Assembly (NCBI RefSeq): GCF_012935695.1
Contig: NZ_CP052859.1
Coordinates: 2,707,001-2,771,000 of the forward strand
Direction of reading: 5' to 3'
Origin: Pseudomonas sp. ADAK18
GTDB taxonomy: Bacteria; Pseudomonadota; Gammaproteobacteria; Pseudomonadales; Pseudomonadaceae
DNA length: 64,000 bases
The notes below the pieces were generated by a model, which saw only the letters and a program-made list of their open reading frames with translations, was not told where the DNA came from and made no database searches. Below, in pieces: positions 52,667 through 60,858 of this stretch. The position numbers were made by a program, and so were the translations under genes. How positions within the stretch are numbered: the first letter of the stretch is position 1; the number at the start of each line of letters is the position of its first letter.

Positions 52667-54100
52667 TTACAGGCCGCCCATCAGCAGGTATTTGATCTCC
52701 AGATAATCGTCCAGGCCGTACCTGGAACCTTCACGGCCCAACCCCGACTCCTTGATCCCGCCAAACGGTGCGACTTCGGTGGAGATGATCCCTTCGTTGA
52801 TCCCCACCATTCCCGCTTCCAGGCCTTCGGCCATGCGCCAGACGCGGCCGATGTCGCGGCTGTAGAAGTAGGCCGACAAACCGAATGGCGTGTCATTGGC
52901 CCGCTGCAGCACTTCGGCTTCATCACTGAAGCGGAAACAGGCGGCTACCGGGCCGAAAGTTTCTTCCTGGGCGATCAGCATCTCGCCGCTGGCTTCAGTC
53001 AGGATGGTCGGTTCAAAGAAGGTCCCGCCCAAGGCATGGCGACGACCACCGCACAACAGTTTGGCGCCCTTCTCCAAGGCATCGCCGACATGGGCTTCGA
53101 CCTTGGCCAGGGCTGCGGCGTTGATCAGCGGGCCTTGTTCGGTTTCGCCTTCCAGGGCTCTGCCGACGCGCATGGCTGCCACCGCTGCCGCGAGCTTTTC
53201 GGTAAAGGCGTCATACACGCTGTCCTGGATAAAGAAGCGGTTGACGCACACGCAGGTCTGCCCGGTGTTGCGAAACTTCGACGCCATGGCGCCTTTGACG
53301 GCTGCGTCCAGGTCGGCGTCGTCGAACACAATGAACGGTGCGTTGCCGCCCAGCTCCAGGGAGACTTTTTTCAGCGTGTCGGCGGCCTGACGCATCAGCA
53401 GTTTCCCAGTGCGAGTCGAGCCGGTGAAAGACAGCTTGCGCACCACGCTGGAGGCCTGCAATGCACCGCCGATGGCCACGGCGTCACCCGAGACGATGTT
53501 GAAGACACCAGCGGGAATCCCCGCCTGCTCGGCCAGCACCGCCAGGGCGAACGCCGACAACGGTGTCTCTTCCGAAGGTTTGAGAATCATCGTGCAACCC
53601 GCCGCCAGCGCCGGGCCGACCTTGCGGGTGACCATGGCCAGCGGGAAGTTCCACGGCGTGATGGCGGCGACCACGCCGATGGCTTCCTTGGTGACGATAA
53701 TGCGTGCATCCGCTTTGTGGCTGGGAATCACATCACCGTAGGCACGCTTGGCTTCCTCGCCGAACCATTCCAGGAAGCTGGCGGCATACACCACCTCACC
53801 CATGGCTTCGGCCAACGGCTTGCCCTGTTCCAGGCTGAGCAGGTTGGCCAGCTCTTTCTGGTTGCTCAGCATCAACTCGCTCCAGCGTTTCAGACGCTGG
53901 CTGCGCTCCTTGGCCGTGAGTTTGCGCCAGGCCGGCAAGGCACGGTTGGCGGCCTCGATGGCCAGGTTGGTTTCTTCGGCACCGGCACGCTGCACCTCGG
54001 CAATCAGCTCAGCGTTGGCAGGATTGAGTACCGGGTACGTCGGGCCACCGGACGACCATTGACCATCGATAAAGTTGCCCTTGCGGATCAGCGGGTTCAT
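52667..54100 (-). CDS. NAD(P)-dependent aldehyde dehydrogenase, GabD-like
   Basis: The 477-residue enzyme has the catalytic glutamate in SLELGGNAPFIVFDDADLD near 253 and the catalytic cysteine in FRNTGQTCVCVNRFFIQ near 287. Substrate-end motifs include AEEETNLAIEAANRALPAWRKLTAKERSQRL-like N-terminal helices and KESGLGREGSRYGLDDYLE at the C-terminus, as in succinate-semialdehyde dehydrogenases. It overlaps the aldo/keto reductase stop by four bases (ATGA), so it is co-translated with that gene and Fae. The true substrate may be another semialdehyde. Confidence 0.88.
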   Translation of the reverse strand: MNPLIRKGNFIDGQWSSGGPTYPVLNPANAELIAEVQRAGAEETNLAIEAANRALPAWRKLTAKERSQRLKRWSELMLSNQKELANLLSLEQGKPLAEAMGEVVYAASFLEWFGEEAKRAYGDVIPSHKADARIIVTKEAIGVVAAITPWNFPLAMVTRKVGPALAAGCTMILKPSEETPLSAFALAVLAEQAGIPAGVFNIVSGDAVAIGGALQASSVVRKLSFTGSTRTGKLLMRQAADTLKKVSLELGGNAPFIVFDDADLDAAVKGAMASKFRNTGQTCVCVNRFFIQDSVYDAFTEKLAAAVAAMRVGRALEGETEQGPLINAAALAKVEAHVGDALEKGAKLLCGGRRHALGGTFFEPTILTEASGEMLIAQEETFGPVAACFRFSDEAEVLQRANDTPFGLSAYFYSRDIGRVWRMAEGLEAGMVGINEGIISTEVAPFGGIKESGLGREGSRYGLDDYLEIKYLLMGGL

Positions 54101-55131
54101 GCCACGGCCTCAATCAGGTTAAAGCGGTCCAGGCCCGGACGGGCGCTGCGCAAAATGCGCTTGCCGGCGGTGTAATCGTTGATCACATCGCATGGCGTGT
54201 AATTGCGTTCCAGCTCATGCAGCTCTTCGCTATCCAGCCGGGTGTCGAGGGCCGCGAGAGCGCTGTCGAATTGCTCGGTGGTGTCGGCACCCACCAACAT
54301 GCAATCGACACCGGCGTGATTGGCCACCCAGGCCTGGGCGACCTGCGCGTTGGACACGCCACGGGCACGGGCAACACGCTGCACCGAATGGGCGATATCG
54401 AACGACGCCTGGTCGCTGTACATCTGCTGGGTGAAGAAGTCGGTCTGGTTGCGGTTCGACTGCACATCACCGGTGAGCAAGCCTCGGGCCAGCGGGCTGA
54501 ACACCGAGACGCCCAGGCCTTGGTCGCGGCAGAACGGGATCATCTCGCGCTCTTCTTCGCGGTAGGCGCAGTTCAGTTGCAGCTGCATGTTGATCGGCTT
54601 GACCCAGCCATTGCGCTCGCAAACCATGAGGACCTTCGCCAGTTGCCCGGCGAGCATGGTCGACACGCCGATATAGCGGGCCTTGCCGCAACGCACGATG
54701 TCGTTGAGGGCGCCCATGGTTTCTTCCACCGGGGTGTTCACGTCGAAGTAATGCAGCATGAACACATCGACGTAATCCATGCCCAGTCGTGACAACGAGG
54801 CGTCGATACTGTCCATGATGTGCTTGCGCGAATGACCGCTGGCGTTGATGCCGCTGCGGGTGCCGTAGCCGACCTTGGTGGTGACCACGATGTCTTCGCG
54901 GCGGGCCAGCCGCTTGAGAATACGCCCCACCACTTCCTCGCCGACGCCAGCAGAGTAGAAGTCCGCCAGGTCGATGAAGTTGACGCCATTGTCCAAAGCG
55001 TGGGCCACGATCGGCTCACTTTGCTTCTCATCGAAGATCCACGGTTTCCAGTCCGGGGTACCCATGTTCATGGTGCCCAGGCACAGGCGCGAGACTTGCA
55101 GGCCGGAGTTGCCCAAACGAATGTATTGCAT
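54097..55131 (-). CDS. aldo/keto reductase, YajO-like
   Basis: The 344-residue NADPH-type oxidoreductase starts at the ATG behind GAGGAT. The TIM barrel has GVNFIDLADFYSAG (catalytic Asp and Tyr near 50), VVTTKVGYG (Lys near 84) and VFMLHYFD (His near 128), the AKR tetrad, with cofactor residues toward the C-terminus. It reduces an aldehyde or ketone, or acts in reverse as a sugar dehydrogenase. It starts 10 bases after the Fae-like gene and overlaps the downstream aldehyde dehydrogenase, so one operon is clear. Confidence 0.88.
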   Translation of the reverse strand: MQYIRLGNSGLQVSRLCLGTMNMGTPDWKPWIFDEKQSEPIVAHALDNGVNFIDLADFYSAGVGEEVVGRILKRLARREDIVVTTKVGYGTRSGINASGHSRKHIMDSIDASLSRLGMDYVDVFMLHYFDVNTPVEETMGALNDIVRCGKARYIGVSTMLAGQLAKVLMVCERNGWVKPINMQLQLNCAYREEEREMIPFCRDQGLGVSVFSPLARGLLTGDVQSNRNQTDFFTQQMYSDQASFDIAHSVQRVARARGVSNAQVAQAWVANHAGVDCMLVGADTTEQFDSALAALDTRLDSEELHELERNYTPCDVINDYTAGKRILRSARPGLDRFNLIEAVA

Positions 55132-55141
55132 GGGGTCATCC

Positions 55142-55654
55142 TCAGGCTTTTGGCGTGTAGAAAGGGTTGCTGATGTGCGCGACTGCATCGGCCAATTGGG
55201 CGGTGGCAGGCAGGCCGGTCAGAGCCGCGCGGATGGCCGTGCGGCAGGCGTTGTAGTTGTTGTGGTAGACCGCATCCAGGTCATCGCAGGCCGGGTTGAC
55301 CCAGTTGGCCGTCACGATCGCCCATTCGTCTTCAGCCTCGGGCGGCAAAGTGCCGTCGAGTAAGGCTTCCAGCACCGCCTTGGCGATTCCGGCCTGGGAC
55401 GCGCCCCAGGTGGCATTGCCATGCAGGTCACTGCCGATGGCGGCCTTGTTGACATACAGGGTCATGGGCTTGACCGGGATATTCGGCTGGGCGATCACCA
55501 TAAAGGGGCAATGGCCCTGGCTTGGCGACGCCAGGCTGTTGGCAAACGCCTGGCCCGCCGGGCCGTTGCGCGGGCCGATCAGGATGTTGATGTGGGCAGC
55601 ATTGACGCCGGGGCCTTCGAAGCCTTCGCCGATGTACAGGTCGAGTTCTTTCAT
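55142..55654 (-). CDS. formaldehyde-activating enzyme (Fae) homologue
   Basis: The 170-residue protein has the Fae fold: IGEGFEGPGVNAAHINILIGPRNGPAGQAFANSLA (residues 8-42), QPNIPVKPMTLYVNK (57-70), WGASQAGIAKAVLEALLDG (83-101) and YHNNYNACRTAIRAAL near 129. True Fae condenses formaldehyde with tetrahydromethanopterin. The active-site histidine is present (His21), the KP and Gln positions are kept (Lys62, Gln87), but the aspartate after His-Ile in Fae is Asn23 here. Pseudomonas is not known to make tetrahydromethanopterin, so the acceptor must differ. It leads an operon with an aldo/keto reductase and an aldehyde dehydrogenase. It is divergent from nrdB. Confidence 0.82.
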   Translation of the reverse strand: MKELDLYIGEGFEGPGVNAAHINILIGPRNGPAGQAFANSLASPSQGHCPFMVIAQPNIPVKPMTLYVNKAAIGSDLHGNATWGASQAGIAKAVLEALLDGTLPPEAEDEWAIVTANWVNPACDDLDAVYHNNYNACRTAIRAALTGLPATAQLADAVAHISNPFYTPKA

Positions 55655-55808
55655 ATCGCAAACGCTCTTTTGTTATGAGGGAGCTGGTTGGCGATTTTTT
55701 AGCACTGGCCCAGGCCACGGCCGTAACCATTAAAAGTCATAGGGCTGTGAGTTTTCCTCATGGCCCTGCGACCATCGGTCCGGTCTTGTGCGTTGACCAT
55801 CGTTGTTA

Positions 55809-55856
55809 CACACCATATAGTGTGCCAACAAACACAAACCACCACTACATAGTGTG
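55809..55856 (+). promoter_or_regulatory. tandem NrdR boxes upstream of nrdB
   Basis: Box 1 (55809-55824) is CACACCATATAGTGTG, a near-perfect dyad. Box 2 (55841-55856) ends CATAGTGTG with the same phase. Their centres are 32 bases apart, about three helical turns, as usual for NrdR. NrdR represses ribonucleotide reductase genes when dATP is high. A weaker CACACTATGCGC lies at about 55877. The rest of the 331-base nrdB-Fae gap has no gene and must also carry the Fae promoter. Confidence 0.8.
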
Positions 55857-55986
55857 CAAGATCGCTAAAAATCGACCACACTATGCGCAGTATTTCAATG
55901 CCTTGAAGCCTGCAAACCGCACATTTTTGAGTGCGCGCGGAGAGTAAAACCGCCGCCGTCAGAACGAACCAGGAAGGAGTATTTCA

Positions 55987-57237
55987 ATGCTGAGTTGGGA
56001 TGAAGTCGACAAAGAAGACACCGGTGCAGCGGTGATCAAAGGCGCCAACGCCGGCCACGCCAGCGAAGCCAACATGGATCGCCTCGACGGTGCCGGTGCT
56101 GCCGCTGCCATCGAAGCGCGTAACGTGACCGCCAACGACTCGGCCGCGATCATTCGCGCCAAGGCCGCCCTGGACAAACTCGACGTCGCCGAAGGCCTCG
56201 CCGAGCTGGAAGGCTCCGCCGCCCGCGTCGCTGTCGACGAAAAGCGCATGATCAACTGCCGCGCCGACCTCAACCAACTCGTGCCATTCAAGTACGACTG
56301 GGCCTGGCAGAAATACCTCGACGGCTGCGCCAACCACTGGATGCCGCAAGAGGTCAACATGACCGCCGACATCGCCCTGTGGAAAAACCCAGAAGGCCTG
56401 ACCGACGACGAACGTCGCATCGTCATGCGCAACCTCGGCTTCTTCTCCACCGCCGACTCGTTGGTCGCCAACAACCTGGTGCTGGCCGTTTACCGCCTGA
56501 TCACCAACCCGGAGTGCCGCCAGTACATCCTGCGCCAGGCCTTCGAAGAAGCGATCCACACCCACGCCTACCAGTACTGCATCGAATCGCTGGCCATGGA
56601 TGAAGGCGAGATCTTCAACATGTACCACGAGATCCCATCGGTCGCCAAAAAGGCAGCCTGGGGTCTGAAATACACCCGTTCGATCTCCGATCCGAAGTTC
56701 GAAACCGGCACTGTTGAGACCGATAAAGAGCTGCTGCGCAACCTGGTCGCTTACTACTGCGTCCTGGAAGGCATCTTCTTCTACTGCGGCTTCACCCAGA
56801 TCCTCTCCATGGGCCGCCGCAACAAAATGACCGGTGTGGCCGAGCAGTTCCAATACATCCTGCGGGATGAGTCGATGCACCTGAACTTCGGTATCGACGT
56901 GATCAACCAGATCAAAATCGAAAACCCGCATTTGTGGGATGCCGAGATGAAGGAAGAAGCGACCCAGATGATCCTGCAAGGGACTCAGCTGGAGATTGAA
57001 TATGCTCGCGATACCATGCCGCGTGGGGTGTTGGGGATGAATGCGGCAATGATGGAGGATTACCTCAAGTTCATCGCTAACCGTCGTCTGTCGCAGATTG
57101 GGTTGAAGGAAGAGTATCCAGGGACGACGAATCCGTTCCCTTGGATGAGCGAGATCATGGACTTGAAGAAAGAGAAGAACTTCTTTGAGACTCGGGTTAT
57201 TGAGTATCAAACCGGCGGTGCGCTTAGCTGGGATTGA
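55987..57237 (+). CDS. nrdB: ribonucleoside-diphosphate reductase class Ia, beta subunit
   Basis: NrdB carries the diiron-tyrosyl radical that lets NrdA reduce ribonucleotides. The 416-residue protein starts behind AGGAAGGAG. It has an N-terminal extension of about 90 residues rich in Ala/Asp, then the diiron protein: a first-ligand helix around [14 protein letters not shown], then [24 protein letters not shown], and [17 protein letters not shown] with the last Glu and His ligands. It ends TGGALSWD, a C-terminal tail for docking to NrdA. No nrdA is in the window, so the subunits are coded apart. Confidence 0.97.
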   Translation: MLSWDEVDKEDTGAAVIKGANAGHASEANMDRLDGAGAAAAIEARNVTANDSAAIIRAKAALDKLDVAEGLAELEGSAARVAVDEKRMINCRADLNQLVPFKYDWAWQKYLDGCANHWMPQEVNMTADIALWKNPEGLTDDERRIVMRNLGFFSTADSLVANNLVLAVYRLITNPECRQYILRQAFEEAIHTHAYQYCIESLAMDEGEIFNMYHEIPSVAKKAAWGLKYTRSISDPKFETGTVETDKELLRNLVAYYCVLEGIFFYCGFTQILSMGRRNKMTGVAEQFQYILRDESMHLNFGIDVINQIKIENPHLWDAEMKEEATQMILQGTQLEIEYARDTMPRGVLGMNAAMMEDYLKFIANRRLSQIGLKEEYPGTTNPFPWMSEIMDLKKEKNFFETRVIEYQTGGALSWD

Positions 57238-57243
57238 TCTCAT

Positions 57244-57272
57244 ACGGCCCCATCAGGGGCCGTTTTGTTTTA
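57244..57272 (+). terminator. intrinsic terminator of nrdB
   Basis: ACGGCCCC and GGGGCCGT form a perfect 8-pair stem around ATCA, followed by TTTGTTTT. It begins seven bases after the nrdB stop. Confidence 0.88.
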
Positions 57273-57289
57273 TGTACTGATGCTTTTCT

Positions 57290-57778
57290 ATGCCAAATCA
57301 AACCATCAAGACGCCTTGCGTCGGCCTGTGCTCCACCGTTTACGGGGATCTGGTCTGCCGTGGGTGCAAGCGCTATCACCATGAAGTGATCCAGTGGAAT
57401 GGCTACAGCGGTGAAGAGAAACACGCCGTGTGGCTGCGCCTCGAGCAATTGCTGGTACAGGTGATGACCAGCAAGCTGGAAGTGCTGGATCCCCAACGCC
57501 TGCGCCAGCAACTGGAAGATCGCAAGATTCGCTTTATGCCTCACCAGTCGCCGTACTGCTGGGCATATCAGCTGATCGCCCGGGGCGCGCGGGTGATGTC
57601 CAGGTTGGATGCTTATGGTTTGGCCTTGCTGCCGGAGTTTCGTGAACGGGAATTGACGGATCTGCGGCACGCGATTGACCGGGAGTTTTTCCTGCTGTCG
57701 GAGGCGCATTACGAGCGCTATATCGCGCCGGGGTTTCTCAGGGAGAATTTTGGCGCGCCTTTAATAGCCACGCTTTAA
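57290..57778 (+). CDS. DUF1289-domain protein
   Basis: The 162-residue protein begins with the DUF1289 zinc-binding-like motif TPCVGLCSTVYGDLVCRGCKRYHHEVIQWNGYSGEEK, with three conserved cysteines and a trailing W. The rest is a helical, unassigned extension. The same protein follows nrdB in other Pseudomonas (PA1154 next to PA1155 in P. aeruginosa, from memory), so the order downstream of nrdB is normal. A strong terminator separates them. Function is unknown. Confidence 0.85.
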   Translation: MPNQTIKTPCVGLCSTVYGDLVCRGCKRYHHEVIQWNGYSGEEKHAVWLRLEQLLVQVMTSKLEVLDPQRLRQQLEDRKIRFMPHQSPYCWAYQLIARGARVMSRLDAYGLALLPEFRERELTDLRHAIDREFFLLSEAHYERYIAPGFLRENFGAPLIATL

Positions 57779-57796
57779 AGAGCGCCATAAACCAAA

Positions 57797-57973
57797 TGTG
57801 GGAGCGGCGGTGCGACGATTCGACTTGCTCGCGAATGCGGCTGTAGCCGCTGTCGAGGCACGAGGCTGCGATGCGTGTCCGCAGGACCGCCCTTAGGGCC
57901 GCTTCGCAGCCCATCGCAGCCTCATTCTTCGGCAGCGGCTACAACTGCCTTCGCGGGCTTGCTCGCTCCCACA
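57797..57973. repeat. class B REPIN with a class C palindrome nested inside
   Basis: The outer arms are TGTGGGAGCGGCGGTGCGAC (with GATTCGACTTGCTCGCGAATGCGG after it) and CCTTCGCGGGCTTGCTCGCTCCCACA. In the loop, 57841-57943, is a complete class C element from TGTAGCCGCTGTCGAGGC to GGCAGCGGCTACA. The inner right arm has several mismatches (CCTCATTCTTCGGCAGC), while the inner left arm is standard. Two families are therefore stacked at one site, between the convergent DUF1289 and E1 genes. Confidence 0.85.
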
Positions 57974-57989
57974 TTTGGATCTTCGCCAG

Positions 57990-60668
57990 TCAGCAGCTCC
58001 AGGCTGCTCCCCGCTCTGTGTCCAACCCATACCGCTCAATCGCTTGCTGGCAAATCTGCCGATCCAGAACCCCCTGCTCCACCAACGCCGTCAGCGCCGC
58101 CAGCACAATGTGATAACGATCCACCTCAAAAAAGTCCCGCAACGCCGCCCGGGTATCGCTACGACCAAACCCATCGGTACCCAGTACCGTGTAGCTTGAA
58201 TCCAGGTACGACCCAATCATCTGTGGCACCGCCCGCACGTAATCGGACACCGCAATTACCGGCGTGCCCATGGGCAAACACTCAGCCAGATGACTCTGGC
58301 GCTTCGGCTGTTGCGGATGCAGGCGGTTCCAACGCTCCACTTCCCGTGCCTCCCGGGCCAGCTCACTGAAACTGGTGACGCTGAACACTTCGCTCATCAC
58401 CTGCCAATCGTCGGCCAACAACCGCGCAGCAGCCTGGGCTTCGCGTACCAAGGTGCCGGAACCGAGCAAACGCACCGTGGCCTTGTCCTGCCCGCTGAGG
58501 CGGTACATGCCCTTGATGATCGCCGCCTCGACACCTTCCGGCAGGCTCGGCTGCGGGTAGTTTTCGTTCATTAATGTCACGTAGTAGAACTCGTCGACGT
58601 CGTGCTCCAGCATCTGGCGCATGCCGTGGTCGAGGATCACCGCGAATTCACCCGCAAACGCCGGATCATAGGCGCGACAGTTGGGCACGGTGGCGGCGGT
58701 CAGATGACTGCTGCCATCCTGGTGCTGCAAACCTTCACCGCCCAAGGTGGTACGCCCGGCCGTAGCCCCCAGCAGGAAGCCCCGGGCGCGCTGGTCGGCG
58801 GCGGCCCAGATCAGGTCGCCCACCCGCTGGAAACCGAACATCGAGTAGTAGATATAGAACGGCAACATGCGCAGGCCATGCACCGAATAGCTGGTGGCCG
58901 CCGCAACCCAGGAGCTGATGGCGCTGGCTTCGCTGATGCCTTCTTCGAGGATTTGCCCGTCGGTGGCCTCGCGGTAACTGAGGATCGAGCCGATGTCTTC
59001 CGGCTCGTAGCGCTGGCCGACACTGGAATAGATACCAATCTGCTTGAACAGGTTGGCCATGCCGAAAGTGCGTGCCTCGTCAGCAACGATGGGCACGATG
59101 CGGGGCCCAAGGTCCTTGTCCTTGAGCAGGTTGCTGAGCATGCGCACAAAGGCCATGGTGGTGGACATTTCCTTGCCATCCGCCTGAGTGGCAAAGCCGC
59201 CGTACCCCGACACCGGCGGCACGCTCACCGGCATCGCCTGTTGGCCGCGACTCGGCACATAACCGCCCAGGTCCGCGCGGCGCTGATGCAGGTACCGCAT
59301 CTCCAGGCTGTCTTCAGCCGGTTTGTAGAAGCTCAGGGATTCGGTCTGCTCATCCGACAGCGGCAACTGGAAGCGATTGCGGAAGGCGAGCAGTGAGTCA
59401 CGGTCGAGCTTCTTCTGCTGGTGGGTGGTCATCTTGCCCTGCCCCGCTTCGCCCATGCCGAAGCCTTTCTTGGTCTGGGCCAGAATCACCGTCGGCTTGC
59501 CCTTGACCTGGCGGGCGGCGTGATAAGCGGCATGGATTTTCAGCATGTCATGGCCGCCGCGCTTGAGGCGGTCGATCTGCTCGTCACTCATGCCCTCGAC
59601 CAGTTTGGCCAGGGCTTCACTTTGGCCAAAGAAGTGTTCGCGGTTGTAGGCACCGTCCTTGGCGGCGAAGGTCTGGAATTGGCCGTCTACCGTCTGGGAC
59701 AGGGTGCGCACCAGGCTGCCTTCCGTGTCCTTGGCCAGCAAGGCGTCCCAGTCCGACCCCCAGACCACTTTGATCACGTTCCAGCCGGCGCCGGCAAACA
59801 AGGCTTCCAGTTCGTCGATGATCCGACCGTTGCCGCGCACCGGGCCGTCGAGCCGCTGCAGGTTGCAGTTGACCACCCAGGTCAGGTTATCCAGGCCTTC
59901 GCGGGCAGCCAGGGTCAGCGCCGACATGCTTTCCGGTTCATCCATCTCGCCGTCGCCGAACACGCCCCATACGTGACGGTCGGTGGTGTCCTGCAAGCCA
60001 CGGTGCTGCAGGTAGCGCATAAAGCGCGCCTGGAAAATCGAGCTGATGGGGCCAATGCCCATGGAGCCGGTGGGAAACTGCCAGAAGTCGGGCATCAACC
60101 ACGGATGCGGATAGCTGGACAACCCGCGCGCGCCCGCCTTGAGAGCGCCGAGCTCCTGGCGATAGTGGGCCAGGTCGGTTTCGCTCAAGCGCCCTTCAAG
60201 AAAAGCCCGGGCGTAGATGCCTGGCGCGGAATGCGGTTGGTAGAACACCAGATCGCCGCCGAAACGGTCATTGCGGGCGCGGAAGAAGTGATTGAAGCCC
60301 ACCTCGAACAAGTCGGCGGCGCTGGCGTAGCTGGCGATATGGCCGCCCAGTTCGCCATAGGCCTGGTTGGCCCGCACTACCATGGCCAGGGCATTCCAGC
60401 GTACGACGGAGGCCAGACGCTCTTCGGTGGCCAAGTCGCCGGGGAAACGCGGTTGCTGGTCTGGGGCAATGCTATTGATATAAGGCGTGCCGTGACGTGG
60501 CTTCCAACCGATCGCGGGCGCACCGCCAGCGGCAGCCAGCATGTCGAGGATTTCCCTGGCGCGTTCGACGCCGGCATGGGACACCAGCGATTCCAGGGCG
60601 TCGCGCCATTCGGCCAGTTCTTCCTGATCCATCGCTGTCTGACTCACTGCACTCGCGAAACCGTTCAT
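57990..60668 (-). CDS. thiamine-diphosphate pyruvate (2-oxoacid) dehydrogenase E1, AceE/MdeB-type
   Basis: The 892-residue homodimeric E1 decarboxylates a 2-oxoacid and passes the acyl group to a lipoyl E2. The ATG at 60668 follows GGAGGTG. The thiamine-diphosphate motif is FGDGEMDEPESMSALTLAAREGLDNLTWVVNCNLQ near 242. The E1 frame continues with GKPTVILAQTKKGFGMGEAG, AISSWVAAATSYSVHGLRMLPFYIYYSMFGFQR and GEGLQHQDGSSH. It is close in size and sequence style to MdeB of the P. putida methionine gamma-lyase operon. Here no mdeA, E2 or E3 gene is adjacent, so its 2-oxoacid (pyruvate or 2-oxobutyrate) is uncertain. Confidence 0.88.
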   Translation of the reverse strand: MNGFASAVSQTAMDQEELAEWRDALESLVSHAGVERAREILDMLAAAGGAPAIGWKPRHGTPYINSIAPDQQPRFPGDLATEERLASVVRWNALAMVVRANQAYGELGGHIASYASAADLFEVGFNHFFRARNDRFGGDLVFYQPHSAPGIYARAFLEGRLSETDLAHYRQELGALKAGARGLSSYPHPWLMPDFWQFPTGSMGIGPISSIFQARFMRYLQHRGLQDTTDRHVWGVFGDGEMDEPESMSALTLAAREGLDNLTWVVNCNLQRLDGPVRGNGRIIDELEALFAGAGWNVIKVVWGSDWDALLAKDTEGSLVRTLSQTVDGQFQTFAAKDGAYNREHFFGQSEALAKLVEGMSDEQIDRLKRGGHDMLKIHAAYHAARQVKGKPTVILAQTKKGFGMGEAGQGKMTTHQQKKLDRDSLLAFRNRFQLPLSDEQTESLSFYKPAEDSLEMRYLHQRRADLGGYVPSRGQQAMPVSVPPVSGYGGFATQADGKEMSTTMAFVRMLSNLLKDKDLGPRIVPIVADEARTFGMANLFKQIGIYSSVGQRYEPEDIGSILSYREATDGQILEEGISEASAISSWVAAATSYSVHGLRMLPFYIYYSMFGFQRVGDLIWAAADQRARGFLLGATAGRTTLGGEGLQHQDGSSHLTAATVPNCRAYDPAFAGEFAVILDHGMRQMLEHDVDEFYYVTLMNENYPQPSLPEGVEAAIIKGMYRLSGQDKATVRLLGSGTLVREAQAAARLLADDWQVMSEVFSVTSFSELAREAREVERWNRLHPQQPKRQSHLAECLPMGTPVIAVSDYVRAVPQMIGSYLDSSYTVLGTDGFGRSDTRAALRDFFEVDRYHIVLAALTALVEQGVLDRQICQQAIERYGLDTERGAAWSC

Positions 60669-60858
60669 GGGCACCTCCGGGCTTTTTTCCAGTTTATGCC
60701 GGCACAGAAGGTTTTTTTGACTGTTGTAGCCCGAGCCAAGATCCTTTTTGAGCATAAATCACTGTCAATCCTGAAATTCAAAGCACGTTGTGCTTCGACA
60801 CCCTGAAACCCGGCAATTGTGTTTAAAATGCCGCCCGCTCAACGACCGACGCTGCCCG

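Noticed and set aside
55876..55890. Third NrdR box (CACACTATGCGC)
   Set aside because: Only one half-site fits. It may be part of the promoter, so only two boxes are called.
59421..60806. 461-codon open frame opposite the E1 gene
   Set aside because: It is a shadow of the E1 frame, with no motif and a start inside E1.
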